NCBI GenBank assembly: GCA_964342305.1
Contig: CAYFGK010000001.1
Span: 55,987 to 119,986, forward strand
DNA from: DT-110 sp964342305
Lineage (GTDB): Bacteria > Bacteroidota > Bacteroidia > Chitinophagales > Saprospiraceae
Length of the DNA: 64,000 bases
Direction: 5' to 3'
This document shows, one piece after another, positions 36,556 to 46,400 of this stretch. A program made the position numbers and the translations under genes. The notes beneath the pieces are model-generated. The model was not told the origin of the DNA, ran no database searches, and saw only the letters and a list, made by a program, of their open reading frames with translations. Within the stretch, counting starts at the first letter, position 1; each line of letters starts with the position of its first letter.

Positions 36556-37485
36556 TCAAACTTTCATTTCTTCGGGCAGAGTCGTATTCGATGCTTCTAC
36601 CTGCTTGATAAATATGTCGTTCAGTGTGGGCAGGATCTCCTGAAAGGACCGTACCTGTACCTGGTTGTTGACCAGGAACTGGAGCAAGTTGCCACTGTGT
36701 TTTTCGTCTTGTAGCTGGACCACTACCCGGTGATCGGTTTGCTCAGTAACCCGGAATTGATCGCGAAGTCCCGGCGGCAGAGATCCTTTGAAGATGACCT
36801 CGTACAGGTTGTCTTTGAAGGTGTCTTTGATATCGTTCAGTCTTCCTTCCAGGATATTTCTGCCCTGATTGATCAGTACAATGTGTTCGCAGATAGCTTC
36901 CACCTGCTCCATGCGGTGGGTGGAAAAGATAATGCTGGTACCCTCTTCTTTGAGTTGGTGTATTTCGTCTTTGATCAGGTTGGTGTTGATCGGGTCCAGC
37001 CCGGAGAAAGGTTCATCGAGGATCAGCAACTTGGGTTTGTGCATGACCGTAGCGATAAACTGGATTTTTTGCTGCATTCCCTTACTCAGTTCCTCCACCT
37101 TTTTGGTGCACCAGTCCTGGATATCAAACTTATCCATCCAATGATTGATCTGTTCCTCAGCGAACGACTTACTCAGCCCCTTCAGGCGTGCCAGGTACAT
37201 GAGGTGTTCGAAAACCTTCATGCGTTTGTAGAGGCCGCGTTCCTCGGGCATATAGCCGATCGATTGCGGGTGCCGGCCCGCCAGGCGGTCGCCGTTCAGG
37301 TATACATGACCGGAATCAGCCCGCGTAATGGCCGTAATAATCCGGATCAGTGACGTCTTACCGGCTCCGTTAGGTCCCAGCAGGCCGAAAAGCGTAGCCG
37401 GAGGAACCCCGAAACTCACTTCATCAACGGCCCGGTGCGTACCGTAGGTTTTGACGACTTGTTCAAGGCGTAGGACTGGGTGCAT
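36556..37485 (-). CDS. ABC transporter ATP-binding protein (NatA-like)
   Basis: A 309-residue ATPase: Walker A GPNGAGKT (about 34-41), signature LSKGMQQK, Walker B LLILDEP and H-loop STHRM. A ~90-residue C-terminal extension after the ATPase core is typical of the NatA subgroup. The ATG at 37485 begins MHPVLRLEQVVKTYG. It forms a two-gene operon with the permease. Confidence 0.92.
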   Translation of the reverse strand: MHPVLRLEQVVKTYGTHRAVDEVSFGVPPATLFGLLGPNGAGKTSLIRIITAITRADSGHVYLNGDRLAGRHPQSIGYMPEERGLYKRMKVFEHLMYLARLKGLSKSFAEEQINHWMDKFDIQDWCTKKVEELSKGMQQKIQFIATVMHKPKLLILDEPFSGLDPINTNLIKDEIHQLKEEGTSIIFSTHRMEQVEAICEHIVLINQGRNILEGRLNDIKDTFKDNLYEVIFKGSLPPGLRDQFRVTEQTDHRVVVQLQDEKHSGNLLQFLVNNQVQVRSFQEILPTLNDIFIKQVEASNTTLPEEMKV

Positions 37486-37568
37486 GAGCGTTTTGTTTGT
37501 ACTGTCTGTAGGGGCGAAATGTATGGATTCCCCGTTGAAAAACAGGTTTTTTTCGGCTAAATGCCTGT

Positions 37569-37582
37569 GCCTTTCGGCAAAA
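37569..37582 (+). repeat. GCCTTTCGGCAAAA repeat, copy 4
   Basis: Between the divergent ABC ATPase and coiled-coil genes, 90 bp before the latter. Confidence 0.65.
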
Positions 37583-37672
37583 GAATACCGAAGTACCTTA
37601 TTTTAGGTAGAAAATGTGACTTCCCGGAAAAAGTTCGTCTTAAAGGAAGCTGTTTAACAAACCACGGATATT

Positions 37673-38359
37673 ATGCCAAAAATCATCTACACTTGTTTGC
37701 TATTTGTTTTTTGCGGAAGCATACAACTGGGCGCTCAGGAACCCGCCGGTGTGGTGCGGGAAGGATTGCGTACGATGAGTGCCGGAGCGGAGAATGCCTT
37801 TACGATCTCCCTGCCCGATGCCGACCCTAAAATGGTGCATAAGGTCTGGAAACACTACGTACGAAGCCAGTTCTCGACGGGTACTAACTACGATCGCAAA
37901 GCGAATGAGTATTGGTCGGAATCGGCAAAGGTCAAAAATATTACCGGTTTTCCCGTCAACCTGGTAGCAACGGCCGATGACTACGGAAGCCGGGTGCAGT
38001 TCACCCTGTGGATAGATATGCGGGGAGCTTACCTATCCTCCGAAATGCACCCCAAAAAAGCGGAAGAAGTGGAATACATCCTGCACGACTTTTCGGTCAT
38101 GCTGGACCGGGTTAAGATCGAAGAGCGGCTGAAAGAGGAGGAACGAACCCTCACCCGCCTGGAGCGCGACCTGCGTAAATTGGAAATGGCCAACAATCGG
38201 TACAACCGGGAGATCGACTATGCCGAGAAACGCATCGAAAAGATGGAGGCCAATATCATCGATAACCAGGATGCTCAGCTTGCGGCCGCCGAAGAGATCG
38301 CCCGCCAGATGGAAGTGGTCCAGGAGGTAAAACGCCAATTGATGACCGTTAATAAGTAA
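37673..38359 (+). CDS. Exported coiled-coil protein of unknown function
   Basis: A 228-residue protein with a signal peptide (CLLFVFCGSIQLGAQ). Residues ~25-140 form a compact domain (FTISLPDADPKMVHKVWKHY, VNLVATADDYGSRVQFTLWI) and residues ~145-225 a long charged coiled coil (ERTLTRLERDLRKLEMANNR). I recognise it only as a conserved Bacteroidota hypothetical protein. No enzyme motif is visible. It may be a periplasmic structural protein. It lies upstream of dnaB but with 136 bp between, so it is probably transcribed separately. Confidence 0.75.
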   Translation: MPKIIYTCLLFVFCGSIQLGAQEPAGVVREGLRTMSAGAENAFTISLPDADPKMVHKVWKHYVRSQFSTGTNYDRKANEYWSESAKVKNITGFPVNLVATADDYGSRVQFTLWIDMRGAYLSSEMHPKKAEEVEYILHDFSVMLDRVKIEERLKEEERTLTRLERDLRKLEMANNRYNREIDYAEKRIEKMEANIIDNQDAQLAAAEEIARQMEVVQEVKRQLMTVNK

Positions 38360-38456
38360 AGACAGTTGGTGATAAGCCCCGGAGTAGTTGCTGCTTTCCA
38401 CATGTTGTGGAAAAGTAAATACATAAGGTCGTCTGGATATTCCGGCTAATAACACC

Positions 38457-38464
38457 TATGTTTG
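38457..38464 (+). promoter_or_regulatory. Possible -7 element of dnaB
   Basis: TATGTTTG fits TAnnTTTG and lies 32 bp before the dnaB ATG. No TTG -33 element is at the right distance, so support is weak. Confidence 0.3.
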
Positions 38465-38495
38465 TAGACGCACCATTTTCTACATCGGTTATCCT

Positions 38496-40016
38496 ATGGC
38501 AGATCCCAAACAATCCAAAGATTCTAAACGGTCCTACACGAATCGCCGCCAGCGATCCGAGGATCTGTCGAATTTTGTCTTTGGCAAAAAGCCGCCCCAG
38601 GCGCTGGCCCTCGAAGAGGCCGTACTGGGCGCTTTGATGCTGGACCGGGATGCCATGTCCAATGTACTGGATATCCTCCAGGCCGAAAGCTTCTATCACG
38701 AAGCCCACAAACTTATCTATAAGGCCATCCTGCGCTTGTTTGAGCAGTCCAAGCCGGTGGATATGCTTACTGTAACTCAGGAATTACGCACCACCGGCGA
38801 ACTCGAAGCTGCGGGAGGACCGGCATACATTGTGGAACTGACCGAGAAGGTAGCTTCCTCCGCCAATATCGAGTACCACGCTCGTATCGTCGCTCAGAAA
38901 TACATCCAGCGCGAACTGATCAACGTCTCCAACAAGATCATTCGCGACGCCTACGAAGACACTACCGATGTCTTCGACCTGCTCGACACCGCCGAGCAGG
39001 GCCTCTTCGATATTGCGGAGAAGAATATGAGCCGCTCCTACGAGACCATGGGTTCCCTGGCCTCCAAAGCACTCAAACAACTCGAAGAACTGAAGAACCG
39101 GGAAGACGGCCTCACCGGCGTACCCACCGGTTTCACCGATATCGACCGCCTGACCTCCGGTTGGCAGCCTTCGGATCTGATCATCCTGGCTGCGCGCCCC
39201 GGTATGGGTAAGACATCATTTGTGCTTTCGCTGGCTCGTAATGCCTCGGCCGACTTCGGCAGGGGAGTGGCCATCTTCTCCCTGGAGATGTCGGCATTGC
39301 AGTTGGCACAGCGTATCATCTCCATGGAGGCGGAAGTATCCTCCCAGAAGTTGCGCAACGGCCAACTCGAAGACTACGAATGGCAGCAACTGCAATCCGC
39401 CATTGAGCGCATTAGTGAGGCTCCGATCTACATCGATGATACGCCCGGTATCAACATCTTCGAGATCCGGGCCAAGTGTCGCCGGCTTAAGATGCAGCAC
39501 GATATTTCACTGGTAATCATCGATTACCTGCAGTTGATGAGCGGCGGCGGCGAAAACGCCAAAGGCAACCGCGAACAGGAGGTGAGTGCGATCTCCCGGG
39601 CCCTTAAAATGCTCGCCAAGGAATTGAACGTGCCGGTAATTGCCCTGTCGCAGCTGAGTCGTGCGGTAGAGGTGCGCGGTGGTTCCAAACGACCCCAACT
39701 GTCGGATCTGCGTGAATCGGGATCGATTGAGCAGGATGCCGATATGGTGTCCTTTATCTACCGTCCGGAATACTACCAGATCCTGGAAGACGAAGAAGGG
39801 CAGTCGCTCAAAGGAATTGCCGAACTTATCATTGCCAAAAACCGGCACGGCGCCCTCGATACCATCAAAATGCGATTTACGGCCGATTTCGCCCGTTTCT
39901 CCGACCTGGATGATCCCGATTTCGGAGCCCTGCCGGAGGATACCTTCGACAATCCTTATTCCAATGTGATCACCCGCCCTTCCAAGATGAATGAGGATGA
40001 GGATATTCCTTTTTAA
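38496..40016 (+). CDS. dnaB: Replicative DNA helicase
   Basis: A 506-residue hexameric helicase that unwinds the fork. It has the N-terminal DnaB domain (PPQALALEEAVLGALMLD), the RecA-like ATPase domain with Walker A GMGKTS (236-241), Walker B (VIIDYLQLM), and the DnaB motifs H4 (QLSRAVEVRGGSKRPQLSDL) . No intein is present. Length is usual. It is followed within one base of its stop codon by a heptad repeat array and then by the rluB-like gene. Confidence 0.96.
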   Translation: MADPKQSKDSKRSYTNRRQRSEDLSNFVFGKKPPQALALEEAVLGALMLDRDAMSNVLDILQAESFYHEAHKLIYKAILRLFEQSKPVDMLTVTQELRTTGELEAAGGPAYIVELTEKVASSANIEYHARIVAQKYIQRELINVSNKIIRDAYEDTTDVFDLLDTAEQGLFDIAEKNMSRSYETMGSLASKALKQLEELKNREDGLTGVPTGFTDIDRLTSGWQPSDLIILAARPGMGKTSFVLSLARNASADFGRGVAIFSLEMSALQLAQRIISMEAEVSSQKLRNGQLEDYEWQQLQSAIERISEAPIYIDDTPGINIFEIRAKCRRLKMQHDISLVIIDYLQLMSGGGENAKGNREQEVSAISRALKMLAKELNVPVIALSQLSRAVEVRGGSKRPQLSDLRESGSIEQDADMVSFIYRPEYYQILEDEEGQSLKGIAELIIAKNRHGALDTIKMRFTADFARFSDLDDPDFGALPEDTFDNPYSNVITRPSKMNEDEDIPF

Positions 40017-40070
40017 CAGGTATGAGGTATGAGGTATGAGGTTTGGGGTGTGAGGTTTGGGGTGTGAGGT
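40017..40070 (+). repeat. Heptad repeat array, copy b (no return arm)
   Basis: Tandem heptads starting directly at the dnaB stop codon: CAGGTATG AGGTATG AGGTATG, then AGGTTTG GGGTGTG twice. The complementary arm found in copies a and c is missing here. Purine-rich on the plus strand. Confidence 0.75.
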
Positions 40071-40127
40071 GGAGACGCAATACTTCACGTCGCCATTCAA
40101 TTACGCGTTTTTTACAAAAAATACATC

Positions 40128-40979
40128 ATGGCCAAGAAGCCAAATCCACATAATAAAAAGCGATCGGGCAAGCCCGATCATCACCGCAAAGGCCCCGGTA
40201 AGGGAAAGCCAAAGCGCACCGGTTCAGCCCGGGTGCGAGAGAACAGTGAGGAAGAAGGTATGCGCCTGAATAAATACGTGGCTCATTGCGGCGTGTGTTC
40301 CCGCCGCCAGGCAGCCGATCACGTGAAAAATGGCCTGGTCACGGTGAACCGGGAAGTGGTCAAAGAGCCCTTTTACCAGGTCCAGCCCGGCGATATAGTA
40401 GCCTTCAAGGACGAGGTGATCCGCCCCGAGATCCGCAAGGTGTACTTCCTGATGAACAAGCCCAAGAATACCATCACCACGGTGAGCGACGATCGCGGAC
40501 GCAGGACCGTAATGGATATCATCAAAAGCCGGGTGAAAGAACGAGTGTTCCCAGTAGGACGCCTCGACCGGGCCACCACCGGCTTGTTATTGCTGACCAA
40601 CGACGGGGATCTGGCCCAGAAAATGATGCACCCCAGCTACGTGATCAAAAAAATCTATCACGTACACCTCGATAAACCGGTCGATCCGGAGCACATCAAA
40701 GCCATTCGGGAGGGAATTACCCTGGATGATGGGCCCGTGCCGGTGGATGAAGTCAACTACCTGGAGGATAAACCCGGTAATCAGGATGTTGGCATTACCC
40801 TCCACATTGGTCGCAACCGCATCGTACGCCGCACTTTCGAGCATTTTGGTTACCAGGTTGAAAAACTGGACCGTGTATATCTGGGCGGATTAACCAAGAA
40901 AGACCTGCCCCGGGGATTCGTCAGGCCGCTGAAGCGCCAGGAGATCATCATGCTCAAGCACTTCACCGGTAAGAAGTAA
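40128..40979 (+). CDS. 23S rRNA pseudouridine synthase (RluB/RsuA family)
   Basis: A 283-residue enzyme that converts a uridine of rRNA to pseudouridine. A basic N-terminal extension (residues 1-43, KKRSGKPDHHRKGPGKGKPK) precedes the S4 RNA-binding domain (MRLNKYVAHCGVCSRRQAAD). The catalytic aspartate is D147 in GRLDRATTGLLLLTNDG. The C-terminus has the HIGRNRIVRRTFEHFG motif. Its lack of a long C-terminal tail fits RluB or RluF subtypes; the exact target is not certain. Confidence 0.9.
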   Translation: MAKKPNPHNKKRSGKPDHHRKGPGKGKPKRTGSARVRENSEEEGMRLNKYVAHCGVCSRRQAADHVKNGLVTVNREVVKEPFYQVQPGDIVAFKDEVIRPEIRKVYFLMNKPKNTITTVSDDRGRRTVMDIIKSRVKERVFPVGRLDRATTGLLLLTNDGDLAQKMMHPSYVIKKIYHVHLDKPVDPEHIKAIREGITLDDGPVPVDEVNYLEDKPGNQDVGITLHIGRNRIVRRTFEHFGYQVEKLDRVYLGGLTKKDLPRGFVRPLKRQEIIMLKHFTGKK

Positions 40980-40982
40980 CAT

Positions 40983-41166
40983 CGGGAGGTTGGGCATAGT
41001 GTATTTCGCAAAATGAAAATTATCACTGACCAACCTCCCGGTACTAAGTAGTAGGTATGAGGTATTGGGATTTAAGCACTTCCTACTACCTGGTACTATC
41101 TACTAAAAACGACGTGAGGTTTAGGTATTCAGTTTTTTATCAGACAAGATAGGCTCAACCTCACGT
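40983..41166. repeat. Stop-codon repeat family (GAGGTTGGG type), copy B (184 bp)
   Basis: Same architecture as copy A: hairpin 1 with CGGGAGGTTGG and CCAACCTCCCG (40983-41040), a middle part with heptad-like TAGGTATGAGGTATTGGG, and hairpin 2 with ACGTGAGGTT and AACCTCACGT (41112-41166). It fills the space between the convergent rluB-like and tolC genes and ends three bases before the tolC stop codon. Confidence 0.7.
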
Positions 41167-41169
41167 CAA

Positions 41170-42520
41170 TTACCTTACCAGACCTCCGGTAATCCGCAAT
41201 AATTCCGTTTCCGTTTGTTTCAGATTGAAGATGGCATTCAACCGGGCGAAGGCCGCGTTCAGGTAGGCCACCTGAATGGTCCGGTAATCGAACGAATTGA
41301 TCAAACCACCGCGGAACCGCTCTTCGGCAATTTCAATGTTGCGTGCGGCATTGGCCAGTAATTGTTCGTTGACGGCTACCAGCTGTTGTTGGTTGAGATA
41401 AGTGGCATAGGTGTTCTCGAGTTGGGTGTTGAGTTGTCGTTTCAGATCCTCGATCTGATACTGGGCATTTACTTCCTGCAGGCGGGCGTTCTGCTCGTTG
41501 ATATTCCGTACCCCCCCAGTCGAATAGGGTATAATTAACGCTGAAGTTCAGACCCACATTGATCGTCTTGGAAGCCAATGCCTGAATTTCGCGGATCTCA
41601 CCATTGGAGGTGGTACCCTGACCGGAGGAAATGCTCCAGTCGTAATTGGCAGTTGTATTCATGGCTACCCGTGGGTAGCGATTGGCCTGGGTAATATCCC
41701 GGTTGGTCTGAGCCAATTCGCGGGTGATGAAGGCATCCTGCAGCTGTTTATTGGCTGCGAGCATTTTTTGGCGTAAGCCACCTAATTCGTAACGGGCAGC
41801 CGGCACATCCAATTCATCGGTGAGCCGAAAAGAAACGGTAGGTGCGTCTACCCCCATGGCTTGTTTCAGGTTGCGCAGGGCGACGTCAAGACTGTTTTTT
41901 TGCAGCAGATAATTGGTGGAGTCATTGAGGTAGGCATCCTGGGTTTGCAAAAAATCAAAAGTTCCGGCCTGGCCAAATTCCTGCTGGGCTTCCTGATAGG
42001 CTATACGGTCGCGGGAGAGCTCGAGTACTTCTTCCAGCACCTCAACCTGTTCTTGCTGTACCAGAGCCTGATAGTAAGCATTGATTACTTGTTGAATGGT
42101 CGACTCTACGGCCAATGCGATCTGTTGTTCGCTTTGCAGTGATTCCTGTTCCAGTCGCTCCTTATTATACCGTACCCGGTATCCGTCGAACAGGGTCAGG
42201 CTGGCATTGGCTCCCGGCGTAAAACCAGTACTGAAGGAATAGAGTTCGGGGATGAACGAGATCGGATTATTCTGATTTCGATAGCCATTCTGATTATTGA
42301 GCGTCAGGTCAATGGTCGGGTATCGACCGGCGACTGCCCAGTCGTTGTTGTTTCCGGCAATCTCGCGGTTGGTTTCGGCTATCCGGATCTGATAGCTGTT
42401 TTCCAGTCCGGTCTGGATGGCGTCGGACAGGGAAAGGGGTTGTTGCCCTTGTAACGACAAGGTGCACACACAAAAGGCCAAAAGTATGATCAGTCGGTAC
42501 GCAGTCATAGCGGTACGCAT
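41170..42520 (-). pseudogene. TolC-family outer membrane efflux protein, frameshifted at a 7-C run
   Basis: The intact frame runs from 42520 to the homopolymer at 41511-41517 and shows a signal peptide (ILLAFCVCTLSLQGQ) and TolC repeats with long coiled-coil helices. After FDWGG the annotated frame turns to unrelated sequence (TEYQRAERPPAGSK). Removing one C from the run gives FDWGVRNINEQNARLQEV and then a continuous TolC C-terminus ending LLRITGGLVR at a stop codon at 41170, for a total of about 449 residues, the usual size. So the gene is either a real frameshift or a homopolymer sequencing error. It would be the outer-membrane channel of the efflux system encoded upstream in the same operon. 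The start is 1 bp after gtrA. Confidence 0.85.
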
Positions 42521-42521
42521 T

Positions 42522-42944
42522 TTAATCCACTTCGAACAGTCGGCGTTCGAAAATGAATCGCTTGGTGTAAAAATTGTAAAAGAAGATCAGGCCGGTGGCA
42601 ATGATCTTGGTCAGGTATTGCCTTTCGGCAAAAAAGGGGTACAGATTGAGCCAATAGATGATCCCGGTACTGATGAGCAGCCCTACTGCCGAAGCGGCAA
42701 CCGACCAAAAAAATGCCCGCGAAGCCGAGCCCTGGAGTTTGAACACAAAACGCTTCTGCATCAGAAAATTGGCGACTACCGCAATGGAATAAGAAATCAG
42801 GTTGGCGGGTACAGGTTCCAGGAAATAGGTGACTAATACCATATACAGGACATAGTCGAGACCAGTGGCGACCAACCCGGAGGCAGCAAACCGCAATTTG
42901 ATGAGGAACAGCTTTTTAAGGTAGTTGATCAATTTATTGGGCAT
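42522..42944 (-). CDS. GtrA-like membrane protein
   Basis: A 140-residue protein with four transmembrane helices (FAASGLVATGLDYVLYMVLV, LISYSIAVVANFLMQ, VAASAVGLLISTGIIYWL, IIATGLIFFYNFYTKRFI), the GtrA family of flippase-like proteins for polyprenyl-linked sugars. The ATG at 42944 is 11 bp inside the preceding nucleotidase gene. A perfect copy of the GCCTTTCGGCAAAA repeat lies in the coding sequence and encodes FFAERQ. Its presence in an efflux operon is unusual. Confidence 0.85.
   Translation of the reverse strand: MPNKLINYLKKLFLIKLRFAASGLVATGLDYVLYMVLVTYFLEPVPANLISYSIAVVANFLMQKRFVFKLQGSASRAFFWSVAASAVGLLISTGIIYWLNLYPFFAERQYLTKIIATGLIFFYNFYTKRFIFERRLFEVD
42620..42633 (+). repeat. GCCTTTCGGCAAAA repeat, copy 5, inside the GtrA gene
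   Basis: An exact 14-mer copy in coding sequence; on the coding strand it reads TTTTTTGCCGAAAGGCAA. Confidence 0.65.
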
Positions 42945-43461
42945 TGAAAAAGTCACGAATCTCCTCCCAGTTATCGACGCGTGTGAACCGGTCTTCCTCC
43001 ACATTGTGCGAAGCCGTGTACAGCAGTCCTTTACCCTGAAAGGTTTCCAGATTATAGGCGTGATCATCGATCATGTAGTCCGCCCGGATAATGCTTTTAT
43101 CTCCGCAAAACACGTAATTTTTCCAGTGAATGAAGGGGAAATGTTCTTGTAACCAGTCGTGCTTATCGGGCAGCGAATTGCGAAACTCCTGGGCGGCTGT
43201 CACTATGTAGATATCGTACCGTTCCTGTAGTTCCCGTACCACTTCCTGGCTGCCGGGCATCACCGGCAGATCGGCAAAGAAGCCCGGTTCGAACAGGGTG
43301 TTGCGGATACCTTGTCCACCCGGCAATTGGTATGCTTTCTTTCCGTGGATATCAGCTTCGGCGGGCCGGTGGCCCACTTTTTCCTCGTAGATATCCAGAA
43401 ATTTTGGCAAGACCTGGGCAATTACCTCGTCCATGTCAATAGCTATGCGTTGTTTGGGCAT
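42934..43461 (-). CDS. 5'(3')-deoxyribonucleotidase-like HAD phosphatase
   Basis: A 175-residue HAD-superfamily enzyme of the NT5C type. The catalytic aspartates are D9 and D11 in DMDEV; further HAD motifs are in YIVTAAQ (motif II Thr) and ADYMIDDH (motif IV). These enzymes remove the phosphate from deoxyribonucleoside monophosphates, especially dUMP and dTMP. The gene starts 4 bp after the RND pump gene, so it is part of the efflux operon; the reason is unknown. Confidence 0.85.
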   Translation of the reverse strand: MPKQRIAIDMDEVIAQVLPKFLDIYEEKVGHRPAEADIHGKKAYQLPGGQGIRNTLFEPGFFADLPVMPGSQEVVRELQERYDIYIVTAAQEFRNSLPDKHDWLQEHFPFIHWKNYVFCGDKSIIRADYMIDDHAYNLETFQGKGLLYTASHNVEEDRFTRVDNWEEIRDFFNAQ

Positions 43462-43465
43462 TACG

Positions 43466-46400
43466 TTAGGTTATTAATTCGACAATTTGGCGGCCAAAGA
43501 ACGCAAAAGCCAGGCTGATCCCCGCGATGGCAAAGAAGGCGTACCAAAGGTATTCGTAACCGGTTTCACGGCGAATGGCGGCTTCTACTGCTTCGTTGGC
43601 CGGACGAATGCCGTTCCACAAATAAGAGGCATACACCTTAAAGCGATTGGCTACGATCAGGAATACCGGCAGTAGCAGCAGGTTCACCACCGTAACCGCC
43701 AATAGTCCGTAGGAGACGGATATAGCCATGGGTATCAGGAACTGAGCCTGCAGTGATTTTTCAAATAATAAGGGTGCCAGTCCAGCAAAGGTGGTAAAGG
43801 TCGTCAGGATCACCGGCCGGAAGCGCGATGATCCAGCCAGGAAGACCGATTCCATTTGGCCATTCCCTTCCTCCAGATACGAATTATACGTAGTGACAAG
43901 TACCAGGGAGTCGTTTACCAGAACCCCGATCAGGGCGATCACCCCCAGGATAGAGAACAGGCTGATCGGTGCCCCCATTACAAAGTGACCCCAGCCTACT
44001 CCGATCATACTGAAGGGTATAAGCAAAAAGACGACGAGTGACTGACTCACGGAACGGAAGGTAAGGGCAATGGAAAAGAACATCAGGCCCAGAATCACTA
44101 TCCCTATTTTCTGAATAGATTCCACCGACTTTTGTTGCTGTCGGTTTTGCCCTTCGTACAAAGCGGTTACGGTGGGGTAGTCAGCCAGGATCTGAGGAAT
44201 GATCTCGTCTTTCAGGCTGGCGGTAATATCACTGACCGAAACGTTGTCGTTGGCGATATCTGCCTCGACTTTTATCTCCCGCTTCCCATCGATGTGGTTA
44301 ATGCTGATTACACCACGCTCTATCTCCAGGTTAGCGATCTCGCCCAGGGGGAATTCCCGGCCGTCGGCAAAGCGAATTCGCATTTGCTCCAGTTCGGTCA
44401 GGTCGGACCGGTTTTCTTCATTGTAACGCACCCAGATGCGAACTTCGTCGCGGCCGCGCTGTAGTCTTTGTGCTTCGGCACCGAAAAAGCCACTACGAAC
44501 CTGGGCGAGCACCTCTTGCAGGTTCAGGCCGAGGAAGCGTCCCTTTTCATTTAAGTCGATATTGACCTCTCGCAAACCTTCCTGGTTATTGTCGACAACG
44601 TCGGTCAATTCGGCCAGTTGGGTCATTTCGGCCTTCACGGCTTCGGTGGCCTCATCCAGAGCTTCGTAATTGTCGCCGACCAGCGACACGGAAATGGGCT
44701 TCCCGAACGTTCCGGAACCGCCGTAGGTGACTACTTCGGCCTGTGGAATTGGCCCCGCCATTTTACGGACGGTATTTACCACGTCCCGTACCCGCATGGA
44801 ATCGCGGTTTTCCCCGTCGAGGATGGCAATGGTCAGATTGCCCTGATAAGTTGAAGGCCCCAGGTTTTTCTCGATCCGTAGAATGGCTTCTTTTTCATTA
44901 TTAAAAAAGCGTTCGCTGAGTTCTTCGTTGGCATCCAGTGCGGCTTGCTCAATATGATCCAGCCATTTGGTGGTGATCTGTTCACGGGTTCCGGCCGGCA
45001 TCTGCAGGTTGATGGTGAAACTGTCGCGCTCGATGATGGGAAAAAAAGTGCCGCCAATTATTCCTCCAGCGATGGCGCCGAAGGTCGTGACCAGCAGGCC
45101 GATGAAAAAGGCTACCGTCAGGAATTTATTATGCATGGCAAACCGTAGGGTCGGCTCGTAGGTCTTGCGGCGCAGCCAGTTAAAACCCCTTTCCAGAAAA
45201 TCCTGGATTTTGTTCGGTTTGCGGTCGTGACTCAATGCCTTGGAGTGAGCTACGTGTGTTGGCAAAATGAAGGCACCTTCCACCAGGGAGAATATGAGAG
45301 AGAATATGACCACGATGGCCATTTCGAGGAAGAAATCACCTAATTGACCATCGATAAAGAAGAACGTCGAAAAGGCAATAACGGTGGTGAGGATGGCCGT
45401 AAACACAGCCGGCAGCACTTTCATGGTTCCGTCAATTGCCGCCTTTACGGGTGGTTCGCCCTTCTCGTAATACTGGTAGATACTTTCACCGATCACAATG
45501 CCATCATCCACCAGGATACCGATCACCAGGATCATTCCGAACAGGGAAATGACATTAATGGTGACTCCCAGCAAACTGGCACATATGAACATGCCGCCAA
45601 AGGAAATGGGAATAGCCAGTGCTACCCAGAAAGCCAACCTCCAGTGCAGGAACATCGCTAATAAAACAATGACGATGAAAAAACCGAGAATACCATTTTC
45701 GGTAAGAAGCCCGATCCGTTGGTTGAGGGTGATAGAGGAATCATCGATAACGGTAGCCTTCACCACCTCCTCCTGTCGGTTAAAGCGTTCGATGTAGTTC
45801 TTGGTCATCTCCACGATGGAGAGCATATCCTCCTCCAGGGTGTTCTGGACGTTGATAATGACTGCCGGCTGACCGTTCACAAAAGAACGGCTGGGATTAC
45901 TTTCCGACCATTGATCTTTAATATCTGCCACCTGATGTAGGCGGACTACAGCACCCTGAGCATTGGTTTTGACGATAATATCGCGCAGCCCGTCAGCATA
46001 GTAGGCTTTGTTATTGGCACGCACCAGAAGCTCTTCTTCATCTCCTTTTACCGTACCGCCGGTAATTTCAATATTTGCGTTGCGAACGGCAGCGGCTGCC
46101 TGCGCAAAAGTGAGGTTGTAGGCCCGCAGGTCCCGTTCGCGAAAAGCGATCTCTATTTCTTCTTCCGGAAAACCGGTCAATTCGACTTTGGAAAGTCCTT
46201 CCATAGCCAGCAGGTCTTCCTCCACTTGCCGGGAGTAGCGTTTGAGGGTCTTCAGGTCAACTTCACCGGAGATAGCAAAATTGATGGCGCGGCCCAGATT
46301 TTCCTGTTTGTAGATGACGGGAGGTTCGAGTCCCACCGGGAAAGAAGGGATGCGATCAACGGCGTTTTTGACGTCCTGAAGGATATTATCGGTGTCGTAC

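Noticed and set aside
46310..46340. T-arm-like string GGTTCGAGTCCC suggesting a tRNA
   Set aside because: It lies within the RND pump coding sequence and lacks acceptor and anticodon arms at proper distances.
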